DNA of 64,000 nt from assembly GCA_014773175.1 (NCBI GenBank), contig VXCM01002525.1:1-64000 (forward strand), in the 5' to 3' direction. The notes under the pieces are model-generated. The model was not told where the DNA came from. It worked only from the letters and a program-made list of their open reading frames with translations, and ran no database searches. Below are positions 1 to 28,699 of the stretch, in pieces. The stretch is from Lucifuga dentata. Taxonomy: Eukaryota > Chordata > Actinopteri > Ophidiiformes > Bythitidae. The first letter of the stretch is position 1. Each line of letters starts with the position of its first letter. The position numbers were made by a program, and so were the translations under genes.

Positions 1-177
1 TTTAAGGTGGGTGTATCACCTGAACATTTGATTTTGAAAGATTAGGGGATTTGGAAGAATAACAGGGAAAAATAAAATACAGTTTTATGTTTTGGAAATT
101 GATTATCAGTAATGTACATGTATGTGGGTAGTAATTGTTGGGCTTAAGCATGCAAAATGGCTGGCATGATCCTTTAA
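1..177 (-). mobile_element. TTAA-bounded MITE, right part, cut by window start
   Basis: It begins inside the element (ggtgggtgtatcacctgaac) and ends with gcatgatcctttaa; the TTAA is at 174-177. Oriented opposite to the copy at 13141. Confidence 0.75.
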
Positions 178-992
178 GTGTCCCTGCATTGCTCCATCCC
201 TTGGTGTTCCCCTGCTTCCCTCTTTCCTTCTGTGTACTATCCAGTCCTTCCCTTTATCATCAGTCCTTCCAGTCATTCTGCTGTCCACAAAATGCTGCAG
301 TGTCCTCCGCTGCGTTTTTCTCAGAGCCAGCAGCTTGTCAATTGACTGTGACATTGGGGGCTTGACAGAGCACCAACCTATAGTTAAAGTCAGGGAGGAT
401 GCTGCCTCATCACCATCACCAGACAGAGGCCCAGTGTCTGTGTGAAAAGACAGGGAGAAGAAGCCTGTCTTGAGAGGTTTACTGGGAAAAAAGCATCCCA
501 AGGATATTAAGGGAAGATGAGAGAGAGATGAATGGATGAAGCATACAGGAGAGGGAACAGAGAAGAGATGAGATTGAATGAAGGCAGGCTGGATGGTGAC
601 TGACCTTAAGCTTCTGATTTTCCCAAGACTCCTGAAAATGGTCTGTTGGTAATTAGATGTGACTGCTACACTGCTCAGTCTTGCTCCAGTCTCTGATTCA
701 TGTTCATGGGTGTCATATCTTTACAAGCCTGAAAGCACGTCCAGTCTCCATTTTTCTCTTAGCAGCCTTGTCTGTGCATGACCCCCTTTTCTCTTTCTCC
801 TTTATGAGTTTTTTTGTAGAATCGATTTTTTTTTAGCAGTGCAGTAACTCCCCATATCAATCAAAACCCTGGCGATGTAATTCCATTAAACATGTGTGTT
901 GTAGCTTCTGAAACTGGGCTTTAGATTGCTGGTGAACAGACGTTACCTTTTTTTTTTTTTATNCCTTTTTTTTTTTTTAATAGTAATAAGGC

Positions 993-1551
993 TTAAAGGA
1001 CCATACTGATGTTTTTACATTTTTGAGCTCAATAAAGGCTACCAGCTGCCAACCATTGTCCAAAATATAAGTTTTAGTGTTATTTTGCCAAGTTCCCTAA
1101 TCTTTCAAAATCAAATTTTTGGGTGATACGCCCACTTTAAAATTAAGTGTTTCACCGGCTAACATTTGCATGTAGAAGGCACAGTTGTTTTAATTTCTCT
1201 GGTAAAAGCAGTTTTCTCTTGGGATTATATTCCCTAGCCAAGACATACATTTTTCTTCCATGTAGCTCTGTGTTGGATCAGTTAAAATAAGTAACTTTGA
1301 CAACAAAAAATAATGCTGTGTGGTTTGCTGTGTTGGATTACCTATCAGACATTATTTCAAGTTTCTACAAGTTTATTTTTACAGTGTACTAGAATGAACG
1401 GAAACCAATGACAGTCTGGAGGGTAGGAAAAACAATTTCAAAAGTAATGGCTCCAGTAGTAGTATGTTTTGTAAAATGTTTGGGAGTAATGTAATATTTA
1501 ATGCAGATTTATTTGGCTCAAGCATGTAGAACCACTGGTATGCTCCTTTAA
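993..1551 (+). mobile_element. TTAA-bounded MITE, full length
   Basis: Starts TTAAAGGACCATAC and ends GGTATGCTCCTTTAA, 559 bp, non-coding. The two ends are imperfect inverted repeats of each other over roughly 90 bp. Internal landmarks (gtgatacgcccac, ctatattcc-like, gaacggaaaccaat) recur in the other copies. Confidence 0.85.
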
Positions 1552-2499
1552 AGCGGTAATTACAAGCCTGCACTGGATTCCCACATACCATTTATAAAGC
1601 AATGATCCATTTTTTTTTTTTTTTTTTTNTTTTTTTTTTTTTTTTTTCAGCCATTTTGTGTAGAGGAAGGGTGTGTGTTTGAGCTGTTTATAATCAGGAA
1701 GAATAAATGTTTATAAGACATCAGCTAAATGACTTTATTCCACATTTACTTTGTGAATGTAATATGTAACACAGCAAAGCACAAGGGCTTGTGCAAAGTG
1801 TAGAAAAGACTTTAAAGGCAGCTCCTGCGAGCTACTCTGTCACCAGGATAGTTGGGTGTTACGTTCATAATACTTTATGGCCTCATCAACCTTCTGCTAT
1901 GCTCAGAATATAAAACTTTGGCTGGGTTAAATCTGATATTGTTCAGCAGTAATTACAGTAAAAAATAAAATAAAATAAAATAAAAGCAGTAATGTGGGAG
2001 TGGGCTGTTGCGCACCTTTCTGTTATTCGCTGCTGAGCTGTAAATCTCTGTGCAACGTGTCTGTCACGTTAGTCTTAGTCACTGAAATTCAAACATGGTC
2101 AAACAAGTTGAGAAGAAGGCGTATCTTTACCCACTTAACCACTGACTCTTCAAGAAAACTACACACCTTATTACATACAGAGTCGTTGTTATCTAAGTCA
2201 AGTATTTGTCATTGCAGGAACTGGACTGTGACCTGAACCTTGTAGTAGGCATAGGAATCAAGAAAAGAAGGAGAGGCATAAAGAATAAAAGAATAAGAGT
2301 CAGCTCCTTTATTGCTGCAACCCTGCAACTGAAATAAAGTCATAATGAAATGAGAGGAAAAAAAAATGCATTTTACTAATTTTATGTTTTTGGGTATTAC
2401 ATTGAATGTGACATTGCATTCTCATTATATTTTATGTTTTCTGCTTTTTATTAGTTTTTGTGTCTTTTTTGTTTCTATTTACTTGGTGTTTTCCTTGTT

Positions 2500-2868
2500 T
2501 ATTTAACTATAAAGGCAGGAATCTCTGTATGTGGCACCAATATCTCTGGAACCCAGCACTGTATGAACTTGATATTCAGCATGGTTTACTGCTCAGGACC
2601 CAAGGAATGCAGTGTTGTGTGTGAAGCTGTTTGGATGAGCGATTCTTGAATTGAGCTGTGCTGGGAAAAAGTAGTCTGCGAGGCAAGTTACGCTCCGGTA
2701 GCAGCAACATATGCTCCGGTCAAGTGGCACAGTCTCTACCCAACCCCATACAGCAAACAAAACTAGCTCACGAGGATGTGCAGAACAAAATTATGGCAGG
2801 CTGTGGTACATACCATAAAGTCTGGCCCGTTCTGAATGGCACATTTTGAACAGCCACTGCGCTAGTTT
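2500..2868 (-). repeat. Unassigned dispersed repeat, copy 1
   Basis: Its reverse complement aligns along its length with 19411-19735: shared phrases include cagcctgccataatt, gactactttt, agcacagctcaatt-like, gctcatccaaaca, ccttgggtcctg and tattggtgcca. The coding-looking frames in it are not conserved. Confidence 0.65.
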
Positions 2869-5624
2869 AGGAAAAAGGTTACTTACACATACTGTATGTG
2901 TTTCTTATTTTGTGTTGTGGTACCGTGCTGCCTGTTTTAACCAGCAGGTTACCTGTTACGTCCACCAAGATGGTTATGTTTTCACCTGTTCCTGTTGGTT
3001 GTTTGGTTAGTGTTTTTGTTTTTTTTTTTTTTNTTTTTTTTTTTTTTAGCAGCATTACTCATAAAGACAGTAGAAAATGCAGGAGCTGGCTCTGGTGACA
3101 TTTCTTTATCAGTCAGGGTGGGCACATTTTGGTCCATAGGTGGGGAAATTAATCGCTCAGCTCTGTTTGTGGCTATATGGTGAGCATGAAAGTACAGATT
3201 TTTGAAAGGAGGGACTCTGTAAAGGATCATTACTGTGCTCAATGGAAGTAAGCATCTAAAACCCACTGGCATGTTTTGGCTGTTGTTCCTCATTATTTGT
3301 ATATCGTGCACCTGCGAGAAGCTGCAAAGCTGTAGAATGTGTTTCTTGTTTTTTTTTTTTTTCTTGTGCATTACCAGACATAAATGTATGAACTAGTTCT
3401 CACAGTGCTAATTTTTATTTGTTGACTGTAGGCTAATTTTCAAAGATCCATTCTGATTAAGTCTCATTCAAGAATGTTACAAATGTTTAGCTGGGTTTGT
3501 TTGACAAGTTAATGTTTAACTATGAGACCTGCCCATTCCTCATAAGATAGCTTTATCTATAGTAAATAATGTATCTATAGTAAACATATTTAAAGCTTTG
3601 CAGTCGATGATATCCAAGGACACAGGCGTCACTGAGATAACTCGCAAATCCACATGTATACTATACTCGTCCTTGTATAGTATTTGCTCCATGCAGTACT
3701 TCCTGGTTCAGTTACTGGATTTTCAGGAAGTTGTAGTTTCTTGGTTATCTGGTGCTGCATTTGGTGGATGCTGCAAATAGTCAAATCATGATGGTAATTG
3801 AGAGTATCTTAACCAATGCCGTCACACTTTGAGAGTATTCCGGTAATAAGCAAGAAACTAAAACGATGGATCCATTTGAGGAATACTTTTGTTCTTGTGC
3901 AGCCCAAAGTTAGAGAAGTTTAGAAAGCTCTACCTTAAGTAATGTTGACCTTAATTTGTCCTATCTGTACTACCTGTGTGGGAGAGATTCCAGATCATTT
4001 GAAACCACACCCTTGACACAACTTCACACAGTGTATCACACACTGTACACTGTTTAATTTTCCTGTGAATTTTTGATTTGTTTATGGCTCAGTGTACCAG
4101 TTTTCCCTATCCACGAGGCAGTTGTGAGCTGATGTCAGGATAGGGGTGCATTGATTTTTGTAACAAGTAAAAATAATTCCATGCCCCTCTCTTACCAATA
4201 AATGTGTTTACCTTACAATTATACTAAGATTACACAACCCATTAGTTGGATGTTCACCAGTCTGTGCATGTATTGTAGGGTTGTAGGTAGTAATCAACAT
4301 TTTCAGTGTCAAGGACCAGAAACATTTCGAGTGGTTGGTGTAGCTCATGAACATTTTCTCCAACTCTCGTGGTTGCAGTTGAGACTTGTTTCCTGTTGCA
4401 TTTTCTGGTTACTGCCTGGTGTGGTAACCATAAAATGCAATGTGTTTGACTTTGTAACATCATGCAGTGACTGTTTTATGTAATCATTTGTTGTCTTCTC
4501 CGTGAAACAAGATATCGAGACGATCAATCATCAGAGGGTTTACAGTATGTATTTCTTGTAACTGTTGGACATTTGATATAATCACAGAATTCTACTCCAC
4601 TGAATTGTTACAGTGGAAAGTGTGTTTGTGATTTAGCTGTTTTTAGGATTTTGTTTGCAGATGTGGCAGGAGGCCTCATACTAAAATACACCAGCAGGCC
4701 ATTATTAATAATTTAAACCAACACAAGTCTTGTGCAAGCAACCTGAGCACAATGGCCTGCATCAAATAATCAAACAATGACTCACAAAAGTTTATTTTTC
4801 ACATGGCACTAGATTGTCTAGAACAAAGCCTGTATTGCCCTGAAATAAATGGTTTCTGGTTTTTGAACTTCCTGTAAACTTCAGAATGTTGATGTTGGTT
4901 AGTAGCTGGGCAGGTTATCATATTGATGGCTTTGGAAAGAAACAAAAGAATGGCTAGCTTTCATATCAGTCACCTGCTACAACAAAGAGGCTGAAATTGT
5001 TTGCCGCCTTAATCTTTTATGCTTGCTTCATCCTTTGCTTGCCAACATTGTACAATTAGTCACCTGGCAACAGGACACAGCTCCTGGCTTTGGAGATGAT
5101 AATGTGTAGTCGGTGCCAGGGAGTGCTGACACAGCGTACCCATGCAGAAATGTAAGAGTTGTTCACCTAAATGTGGTTTTCAGTAACCTTGTGGCATAAA
5201 GGCTCTCCAGAGGGAGTGGAGCAAGGACATCGTGCCTCCTATTATTGACTGGCAGCCTACATGACCTCCTGATGTCATAATTCAAGAATCTGACAGATTT
5301 TTAATTAATACATAAAAATCCTTGTTGATGGTCACTGAGAAAGAAGAAAAAACAGAAGGAACTCTTAATACAGTGGTCACTGGAGTACACTCTTCTGCAC
5401 CTTAACCCTTGCCAGTGTCTCTTGACAGTAACATGAGTTATTCTGTAAGGTTCACTAGCCTCCTTTTTACTATCTTATCTGCTGTGTTATGGCTCTTCAG
5501 CTTATGAGGGCTGATAGTCATAGTTGGAGTCATTCAGGGGACATTTATGAATGTGTGAGCTGTCACCACTTAGCGTAGGTCAGGTGCTTCAGTCAGCTTC
5601 ACAAGGACATCTTTAACCAGTGGA

Positions 5625-6174
5625 TTGAAAGGCCAATACCAGTAATTTTGCATGTTTGAGCTCAATAAATGCTATCTGCATACATATGACATTACTTCCA
5701 ACCATTTTCCAAAACGTAAAACCATATTTTAGTTATTTTGGCAAATCTCCCACCTTTCACCACTTTTAAATTCAGTTTTGCCTGCTAACAAGTATGTGTG
5801 AATGTAGAAGGCACGGCTGTTTAATTTATTGTAAACACCATCTTCTCCTGGAACGATATTCCGTGGCGGAGACATACATTTTCTTCCATGCAGCTCCTTG
5901 ATGGACTGGTTAAATTATATAAGTTCAACAAGAATTACGTTTGATTTACTGTGATGGATTATTTATCTCATGCACATTTCAAGTCTCAGAAGTTGAGTTT
6001 TATAGTGTGCTAGAATGAACTGAAACCAATGGTGGTCTGCAAGGTAGGAAAAACACATCTAAAATGTACAACCCAGTAGTATCTTTGGAAAATGGTCAGC
6101 AGGAAAGTAATGTGCGTGGGGGTTGTATTTATTGGGCTCAAACATGCAAAATCACCAGTATGGTCCTTTATTGA
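5625..6174 (+). mobile_element. TTAA-bounded MITE, near full length
   Basis: Left end ttgaaaggccaataccagta, right end accagtatggtcctttattga. It contains the family landmarks gaacgatattccgtggcgg and gaactgaaaccaatgg. The boundary tetranucleotide is TTGA on both sides here, instead of TTAA. Confidence 0.8.
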
Positions 6175-6312
6175 AACGGTAGATCATCCTTCAGCAGAAT
6201 TAATGCAAACAAAATCCACTCTTGAACCCCCAGTGATATGCTACTGGCTTAATTATTTCAGATTAGGAGAGCATTTATTTTGAAAGGACTCCTTGTCCAG
6301 GCGCAATGATGA

Positions 6313-6404
6313 CTCATTCTCCTGATTTGGCAGGGAATACAGTCTTTACTTGTCCTTTCTTGTCACTAGGGAATGGTAATTCCCTGCCAAATCAGGAGAA
6401 TGAG
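6313..6404. repeat. Perfect 26-bp inverted repeat, 40-nt loop
   Basis: CTCATTCTCCTGATTTGGCA (continuing GGGAAT) at 6313-6338 is exactly complementary to 6379-6404. No element of the listed families lies here. Confidence 0.9.
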
Positions 6405-7009
6405 GCCTCAGATGCAATTGCCTTAGTCCATCCAGTCATGACAGGTCTGGCCTTTGCTTTGGGACCAAAACAGCTAAGGTATTTTTTGGAGGGGAAGTGT
6501 CTTCTTTTACAAGGTTTTTGTTTATAAGATTAAAAAAAAAAAAAAGATAAACTACTACGAGTTCTTGAATGTAATGCTGAATATCACCCAGCCTATATTC
6601 TGCAGAAGTCCAAAACATCAGACTGTTGCAATTTAAAAGCTGAAGAAAAACTACTTTAGTTTAAAACCTCAGATTAACTTTAGCTTTAAAAGTTAGTTTA
6701 TCCTTTTACCTTTCTATGTTTGGCTTTGTGAGGAAAATGCAAGTGACAGTTTATTTTGGGCTTTTTATGGATGATGACTCACGGCCTGGATGCTTGTGAG
6801 CTGAAAGTACTTTGGCCCAGTTTCATTTCTTAAAGGCTTTCGGAAGGATATTTTCCAAAAAGAATGATTTGATTGTGTGTCTACTTATAACCCCATCTTG
6901 ATTTCCCACGCTCAGTGGGTTCAGTCACATTTGTTGCTTTTTTTTTTTTTTTTTTNTTTTTTTTTTTTTTTTTGTAGCACAACTTTGAAGTAAGGGTATT
7001 TTCTGAATG

Positions 7010-7580
7010 TTAAAGGATGAAGCTGGTGATTTTACATGTTTGAGCCCAGTAAATGCGACCTGCATACTCATTATATTACTGCTAGCCATTTTTCAAAACA
7101 TGTTACTGGAGCAGTACATTTTAGAATTGTTTTTCTTACTTTTCAGACAGCCATTGGTTTCAGTTCATTCCAGTATGCCATAAAAATCAACTTGTAAAGC
7201 CTTGAAATGTGCTTGAGATACGTAATCCATTACTATGAACAATGCTGTTATTAATTTTTTGTCAAAGTTGCTTAATTTAACTCATCCAACATAGAGCTAC
7301 ATGGAAGAAAAGGTATTCCTTTGCCAGGGAATATAGTCCCAAGAGAAGACCGCTTTTACTTACAAATTAAAATGACTGTGCCTTCTCCATATGTCTACAT
7401 GTGTGTTAGCAAGCAAAACATTGAATTTTAAGGCAGATATATCACCTGAACATTTGATTTTGAAAGATTAGGAGATTTGGCAAAATAACAGGAAAACTAA
7501 AATTTGGTTTATACGTTTTGGAAAATGGTGGCATTTAAAGGACCACCATTATGGCCTAATAAATACCTCAGCATATGACA
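7010..7580 (-). mobile_element. TTAA-bounded MITE plus a solo left-end fragment
   Basis: A reverse-oriented copy runs from TTAAAGGATG (7010) to ttttggaaaatggtgg (about 7535). It is followed directly by another terminal fragment, TTAAAGGACCAC...ctaataaatacct (about 7536-7580), suggesting two insertions or a rearranged tail. Confidence 0.75.
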
Positions 7581-9479
7581 AGAAGGTTACCATAATTAAC
7601 CATAACCATAATTGGACAATATATGTAGAAGTTTATTAGAGTTCTTTTTTTTTTCAAATGGTAGAAGTGCTCTATAGCAACATAAAACCTGACCTGTGCT
7701 AACTGAAAACATTTTTACGAGGCAGCTTTTTGTGTGTGTTGTGTGTGTGTGTGTGTGTGTGTAAAACCCTCCCCTGTGGGTATTTTGGTAAATAAGCATG
7801 CGTTCTTAGTCAACTTGCTTACCTACTGTATAAGAAAAACAACTTGAAACCAGCATCTCTGTTATTTTGCACGCACATACTATAGACTATTGTGATAATT
7901 TCTTTATTTTTTTAATCAAAACAATGAAATTATTATGAAATTACTCACAAAATCACACATTCTCAGGTAGATAACAGTGTTAAGTTGTACTGCAATATTG
8001 TTTTCTTGGACCTTTGCAGTTTCTCCCAGTCACAGCTATTACATAACATTTGTCAGCTATATTAAAAAGGCTGTCTATTTTCAGCCTGTCAGTATCAGTA
8101 TGGGAATGCAAACACAGGGCCTTGTTCTATGAACACATAATATGTGAACTCAGAAATGTAAAGAGCAAGTCCCCTCAAGGTCTGATTTGTAGGAGCAATG
8201 TGCCTTGTTAGGAGCAGATCTTTGTTGCTTTGAGTCCTGTAACGCATTAAACATGTAATTCTGTCAGTCTGCAACAAGTTGAACCAGCTCCTCTCAGCAC
8301 CAAAAAAAAGAGAATGCTAAATGCAAAGGGTGCTAATGAATATAGATGGGTCAGTTTTCAAATTCTTTTCTTTGCAGTGCTTTACATACATTTTATAATA
8401 AAGCAGACATTTCCTGATATAAGTTTTATGCAAATCATTATCATGGGTTCGGCGATTCTCTATGGAAGGCTTCTATTCTGTTCAGCAGGGAGCCAATTAG
8501 CCTGTTGGAGGCGGTCCACTGTTAGAATCCGGTGCGCCACACTGAGACCTCTGAGGTTGCTGTCTAAACAATGCTTAGTCATACTAAAGTGATCTATAAC
8601 AGTGTTAATAATGTTAACAAGCTGTATGGTGCTGATGTAGCCTTGATGTTGAAGCTTGCGACAAATAGTTTCCTGCTTTTTCTTGAATAGGTTTTGTGCT
8701 TTAGATGGTCTCAGATGAAATTGAAATTCACATCCTTGTCATCTCATAAGGCCTTAGAAAGAGGCACAAGGGCTTCATGTTTCCTGCTCTTCAAGCAGCT
8801 TTCAACAGAACTTCTTTGTTAAAGCACCTGGTTAGTTGCCCTCTGTGGAGGCGTGGGCGCTGTCTGCTTTCTAATAAAGCTCATTGAAGAGAGAAGAGCA
8901 CTTTGCCTCTGTCATCATGTTATGGAAAATTAGGCCTCCATAGATCATTTCATGCAAAGCTTCCCACGCTACTTCCCTCAAATCGAAATCCAACTTTCAG
9001 ATTCATTTAAGATAGAAACCTGTTGCATTTTAATGTTAAAACAAACACTTGAAATTTCAGCTGTCACGCCAAGTCGAGTCATGCCTTGCTGATAAATTAT
9101 TTATCTCCTTTATTTGCAATGTTAATGTTTTTTGTAATGGCAGCATGTGTACAAGTCCTGGCCATGACATAATAAACTGTGCGATGTGGGAATAGGTTAA
9201 TATTAATTTGTAATTTTCTGTTCCACACTCTTTATGTGAATTGCAGCAATATGGAACAGGCCTGAGCTGTTCACCTGTCTGCCCCGCCCCTCTTGAGTCA
9301 ACAGGAAACACACCTTGTGGCCACTTTGCTACATGGTGCAGCATTACACTCTTATCCTGAAGGGCTTGAACATTGTGGTGCTTGTTGATAGTTCACAGTC
9401 TGTAAGTGTGATAACATTTAATGTAAAATTATTGGGCTGATGTGTGGGCAATAATGACATCTTGATAGTTTTTGAAGGT

Positions 9480-10061
9480 TTAAAGGACCATACCGATGGT
9501 TTTGCATGTTTGAGCCCATATGCAACCCGCATAAGCATTATGTTACTGTCAATCATTTCTCAAAACACACTAGTGGAGTGGTAAATATTTGAATTGCCTT
9601 TCCTACCTTCCAGATGGCCATTGGTTTCAGTTTATTCCTGTACGCTGTTAAAATCAACTTGTCAAGACTTGAAAAGTGCTTAAAATAGGTAATCCATCAC
9701 AGTGAACATAATGTCTAAGACATTTTTTGTCAAAGTAACTGTGTTTAATTGGTCCAACATGGAGCTGTGTGGAAGAAAAATGTATGTCACCGCTGGGTAA
9801 TATAGTCCCAGAAGAAGACGGTTTTTACCGAGAAGTTAAAATGACCATCTGTTCTTCATTTGGATGTACTTGTGTACATGATAGCAGGTGAAACATTAAC
9901 TTTTAGGTGGGTGTATCACCTGAACATTTGAATGATTGAGATTTTGCAAAATAACATTAAAACTAAAATGCTTTGGAAAACGGTTGTCAGTAATGAAATG
10001 TGTGCAGGTAGTATTTATTGGGCTGGCTTTAACGTGCAAAATCACCAGTATGGTCCTTTAA
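9480..10061 (-). mobile_element. TTAA-bounded MITE, full length
   Basis: 582 bp from TTAAAGGACCATACCGATGG to CCAGTATGGTCCTTTAA, reverse orientation. It carries the internal ggaatatagtcccagaagaa-like block (9799-9818) and gtgggtgtatcacctgaac. Confidence 0.85.
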
Positions 10062-10752
10062 GTATATTGCTGCTGTTCAGCTTGTTCAGAAACAGAGTTC
10101 ATTCCAGTTCTAACAAAACATGGAAAACTGGAGCTCCAGCGGCCATGCAGGAATGAAACAGAACTCCAAATGGCACCGTAGTCAATAATGCCAGATTGTG
10201 TTTCACGGCCAAGTTGATTTCATGGTATGCAATGTCACATCATCCGTAAGGCTGTCAACAGTAAGACCATTTAGCCAGCATGTGGGCATGCAGTCTTTGC
10301 TGGTTCAAATTTCTGCATGTGTGTGTGTATGCCAGTATTAAAGCGCCCTGATCCTGCGCTGTTCATTTAATGGCACCGTGCCAGCTGGAAGGGGATGTGA
10401 GCCTTATGCTGCAATGGTGTAAATATATCAGGGGAAGCGCTTTTCACTATGCAATACATGCTGCTGTCCCTTTGAAGTCTTCATTCTCTGTCTTTACTAT
10501 TTATATAAAAGTGGCAGTTGTCTTTACCCCCCTTGCTATGTATACACATTGCTCTGTCTGTGTTTATGTTTTCATGGGCAGCTGACAGCAGCTGAGGAGG
10601 GGGCTTTCTTTTAGAGCCAAAACGACAGTCTTTTAAAGTCAAACTGCAATTCTTTTACCAGGCATTCTTACAACTTGAAAAAGCATTACCCTAAAAGTCT
10701 CTGGGGACTTTCATCTGAGCTGCTTATGTTGCACCATAAGAACTGTACTGCT

Positions 10753-10972
10753 GTAAAAGGAGCATACCAGTGATTTTGCATGTTTGAGCCCAATAAATAC
10801 AACCCACATACTCTACTTCCAACCATTTTCCAGTGGTGATGACGAGGGTGATGGTTGGTAAAAGCCATCTTCTCTCTGAGAGCGTATCTCAGCAGTCATT
10901 GTGCAAGAGGCAAGGTGCACCTGGACAGGTCACCAGCCCATCACAGGGCTGACACACACACACACACACACA

Positions 10973-11020
<48 letters not shown>

Positions 11021-11461
11021 ACACAGACAAACTCATTCACACCTACGGTCAATTTAGAGTTTCCAGTTTATCTAACCTGTGTATCTTTGGAGGCGTGAGA
11101 AAAACACACACAGACATGGGGAGAACATGCAACCTCCACACAAAGGATCTAGTTGGATTCAAACCCAGGACCTTCTTGCTGTGATGCAGTAGTGCTAACC
11201 ACTTAGCCACTGTGCTGCCATAACCGAGAAATTAACAACAGCCGTGTTTTCTACATTCAGACGTACGTATTAGAAGAGGAAGCATTGAATTTTAAGCTGG
11301 ATGTATCATCTGAACATTTGATTTAGAAAGATTAGGGGATTTGGCACAATAACAGGAATACTAAAGTACAGTTTTGTGTTTTGGAAAAATGATTCAGTAA
11401 TGTGTATGTGGGCATTAATCATTGGATTTAAACACAAAATGACTAGTATGGTCCTTTAAGT
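10753..11461 (-). mobile_element. TTAA-bounded MITE interrupted by another repeat
   Basis: The left end (10753 to about 10832, gcataccagtgattttgcat) and right part (about 11222-11461, ending agtatggtcctttaa) belong to one reverse-oriented copy. About 390 bp of unrelated repeat replaces part of its middle. Confidence 0.75.
10833..11221 (-). repeat. Widespread fish interspersed repeat with CA microsatellite
   Basis: It contains caccagcccatcacagggct, a CA run (10952-11026), caatttagagtttccagttt, ggggagaacatgcaacctcc, caaacccaggaccttcttgc and gtgctaaccacttagccact. This phrase order is very common in teleost genomes; I do not assign it to a named family. It sits inside a MITE. Confidence 0.6.
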
Positions 11462-11484
11462 GATAGTAGATAACTGCAAAAGTG

Positions 11485-11516
<32 letters not shown>

Positions 11517-12453
11517 TGTGGAACTCTTCTAAAATTGATTGGTGCATAAACACACAAATGAAATTTGAAACATTCTGTATTTCACTGGTGCCACTTCATT
11601 TTTACAGTGCCATCTCTTTTTACGGATGTCACCTCCTGAATGTAGGCCCGTGATAGATTTAAAAGTCAGCCTTTACGTGTCAGTCACATGGTATCTTACA
11701 TGCCATTCCCTTTTTTCCCCTTTAGGAATTCACTGAGCTACAAAGTTCGCGATGACATGAGTCATGCCAGCAACTACTTGGCATACACACCTCATGTCTT
11801 TTGCCAACCTCCAGCTTCTTAACATCGCTGGACTTATCGGCCATATTTGTCACGCCCAAAGTTGCTTGATGTTTAACCTACTCGCAGTCATGTCCTTGGA
11901 AAGCTTCATGTGTTGCAGACAGATTGTAGCCCAAGTAGCCAAAAGAATGACAAGCAAGCACCGACATGTTTATTCAGTCTGCAAGAAATTCAAAAGTATT
12001 GCCCTAAGCATTTCCTACAAACATGGATTATTCATAATGTGTTTAGTAAAATTAACGTCAATATTGACAAGTAAAAATGAATTGCATACAAGATAATTCA
12101 ATGTATGTATCATGCAGAACATACAGTGCAAATGACACTTCTTCCCATTTGAGAGCTCTGCATGATTATACTGGGAATTTGGTGTGTAGGTGCTCACATC
12201 TGTGTGTGTGGTGTGTCACAGGCGATTGCTCTTGTAACGATTCATATCTTCAGAGAGTTTCAGGTGGCTTAGCAGTGTGCTTTAGCTGCCTTTAATAAAG
12301 CCAAAACAGTCAGTGGAAACAGTGCCACATAATCTTGCATGCAGGCAGCCGCACAAATATTGTTTACGATGAATATTTGTTCGGGTTTATGCCAAATGTA
12401 TGGAATTTTTTTTGGCAAATGCCTCAATTCTCATTCCTCCATCCTCTCCCCAG

Positions 12454-28699
<16,246 letters not shown>

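Larger units (their letters stand above)
1..12453 (+). other. slc9a1: slc9a1 intron 1 (partial): contents
   Basis: No coding exon was found here, including none resembling NHE1 exon 1 (expected EISLWILLA...MKI end). The stretch holds six copies of the TTAA-bounded MITE (listed separately), one copy of the unassigned repeat at about 2500-2868, a GT run at 7742-7762, poly-T tracts with single N at 963, 1629, 3033 and 6956, and a perfect 26-bp inverted repeat at 6313-6404. About 178-992, 1552-2499, 2869-5624, 7600-9479, 10062-10752 and 11462-12453 show nothing recognisable. Confidence 0.7.

Noticed and set aside
10952..11026. CA run considered as a CRISPR or regulatory array
   Set aside because: Plain dinucleotide microsatellite inside a common fish repeat; no spacers.
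11726..12096. Acceptor-like tttcccctttag followed by a 110-residue frame (11764-12096), considered as a missing slc9a1 exon
   Set aside because: The translation has no similarity to NHE1 exon 1 and no suitable donor phase into exon 2.
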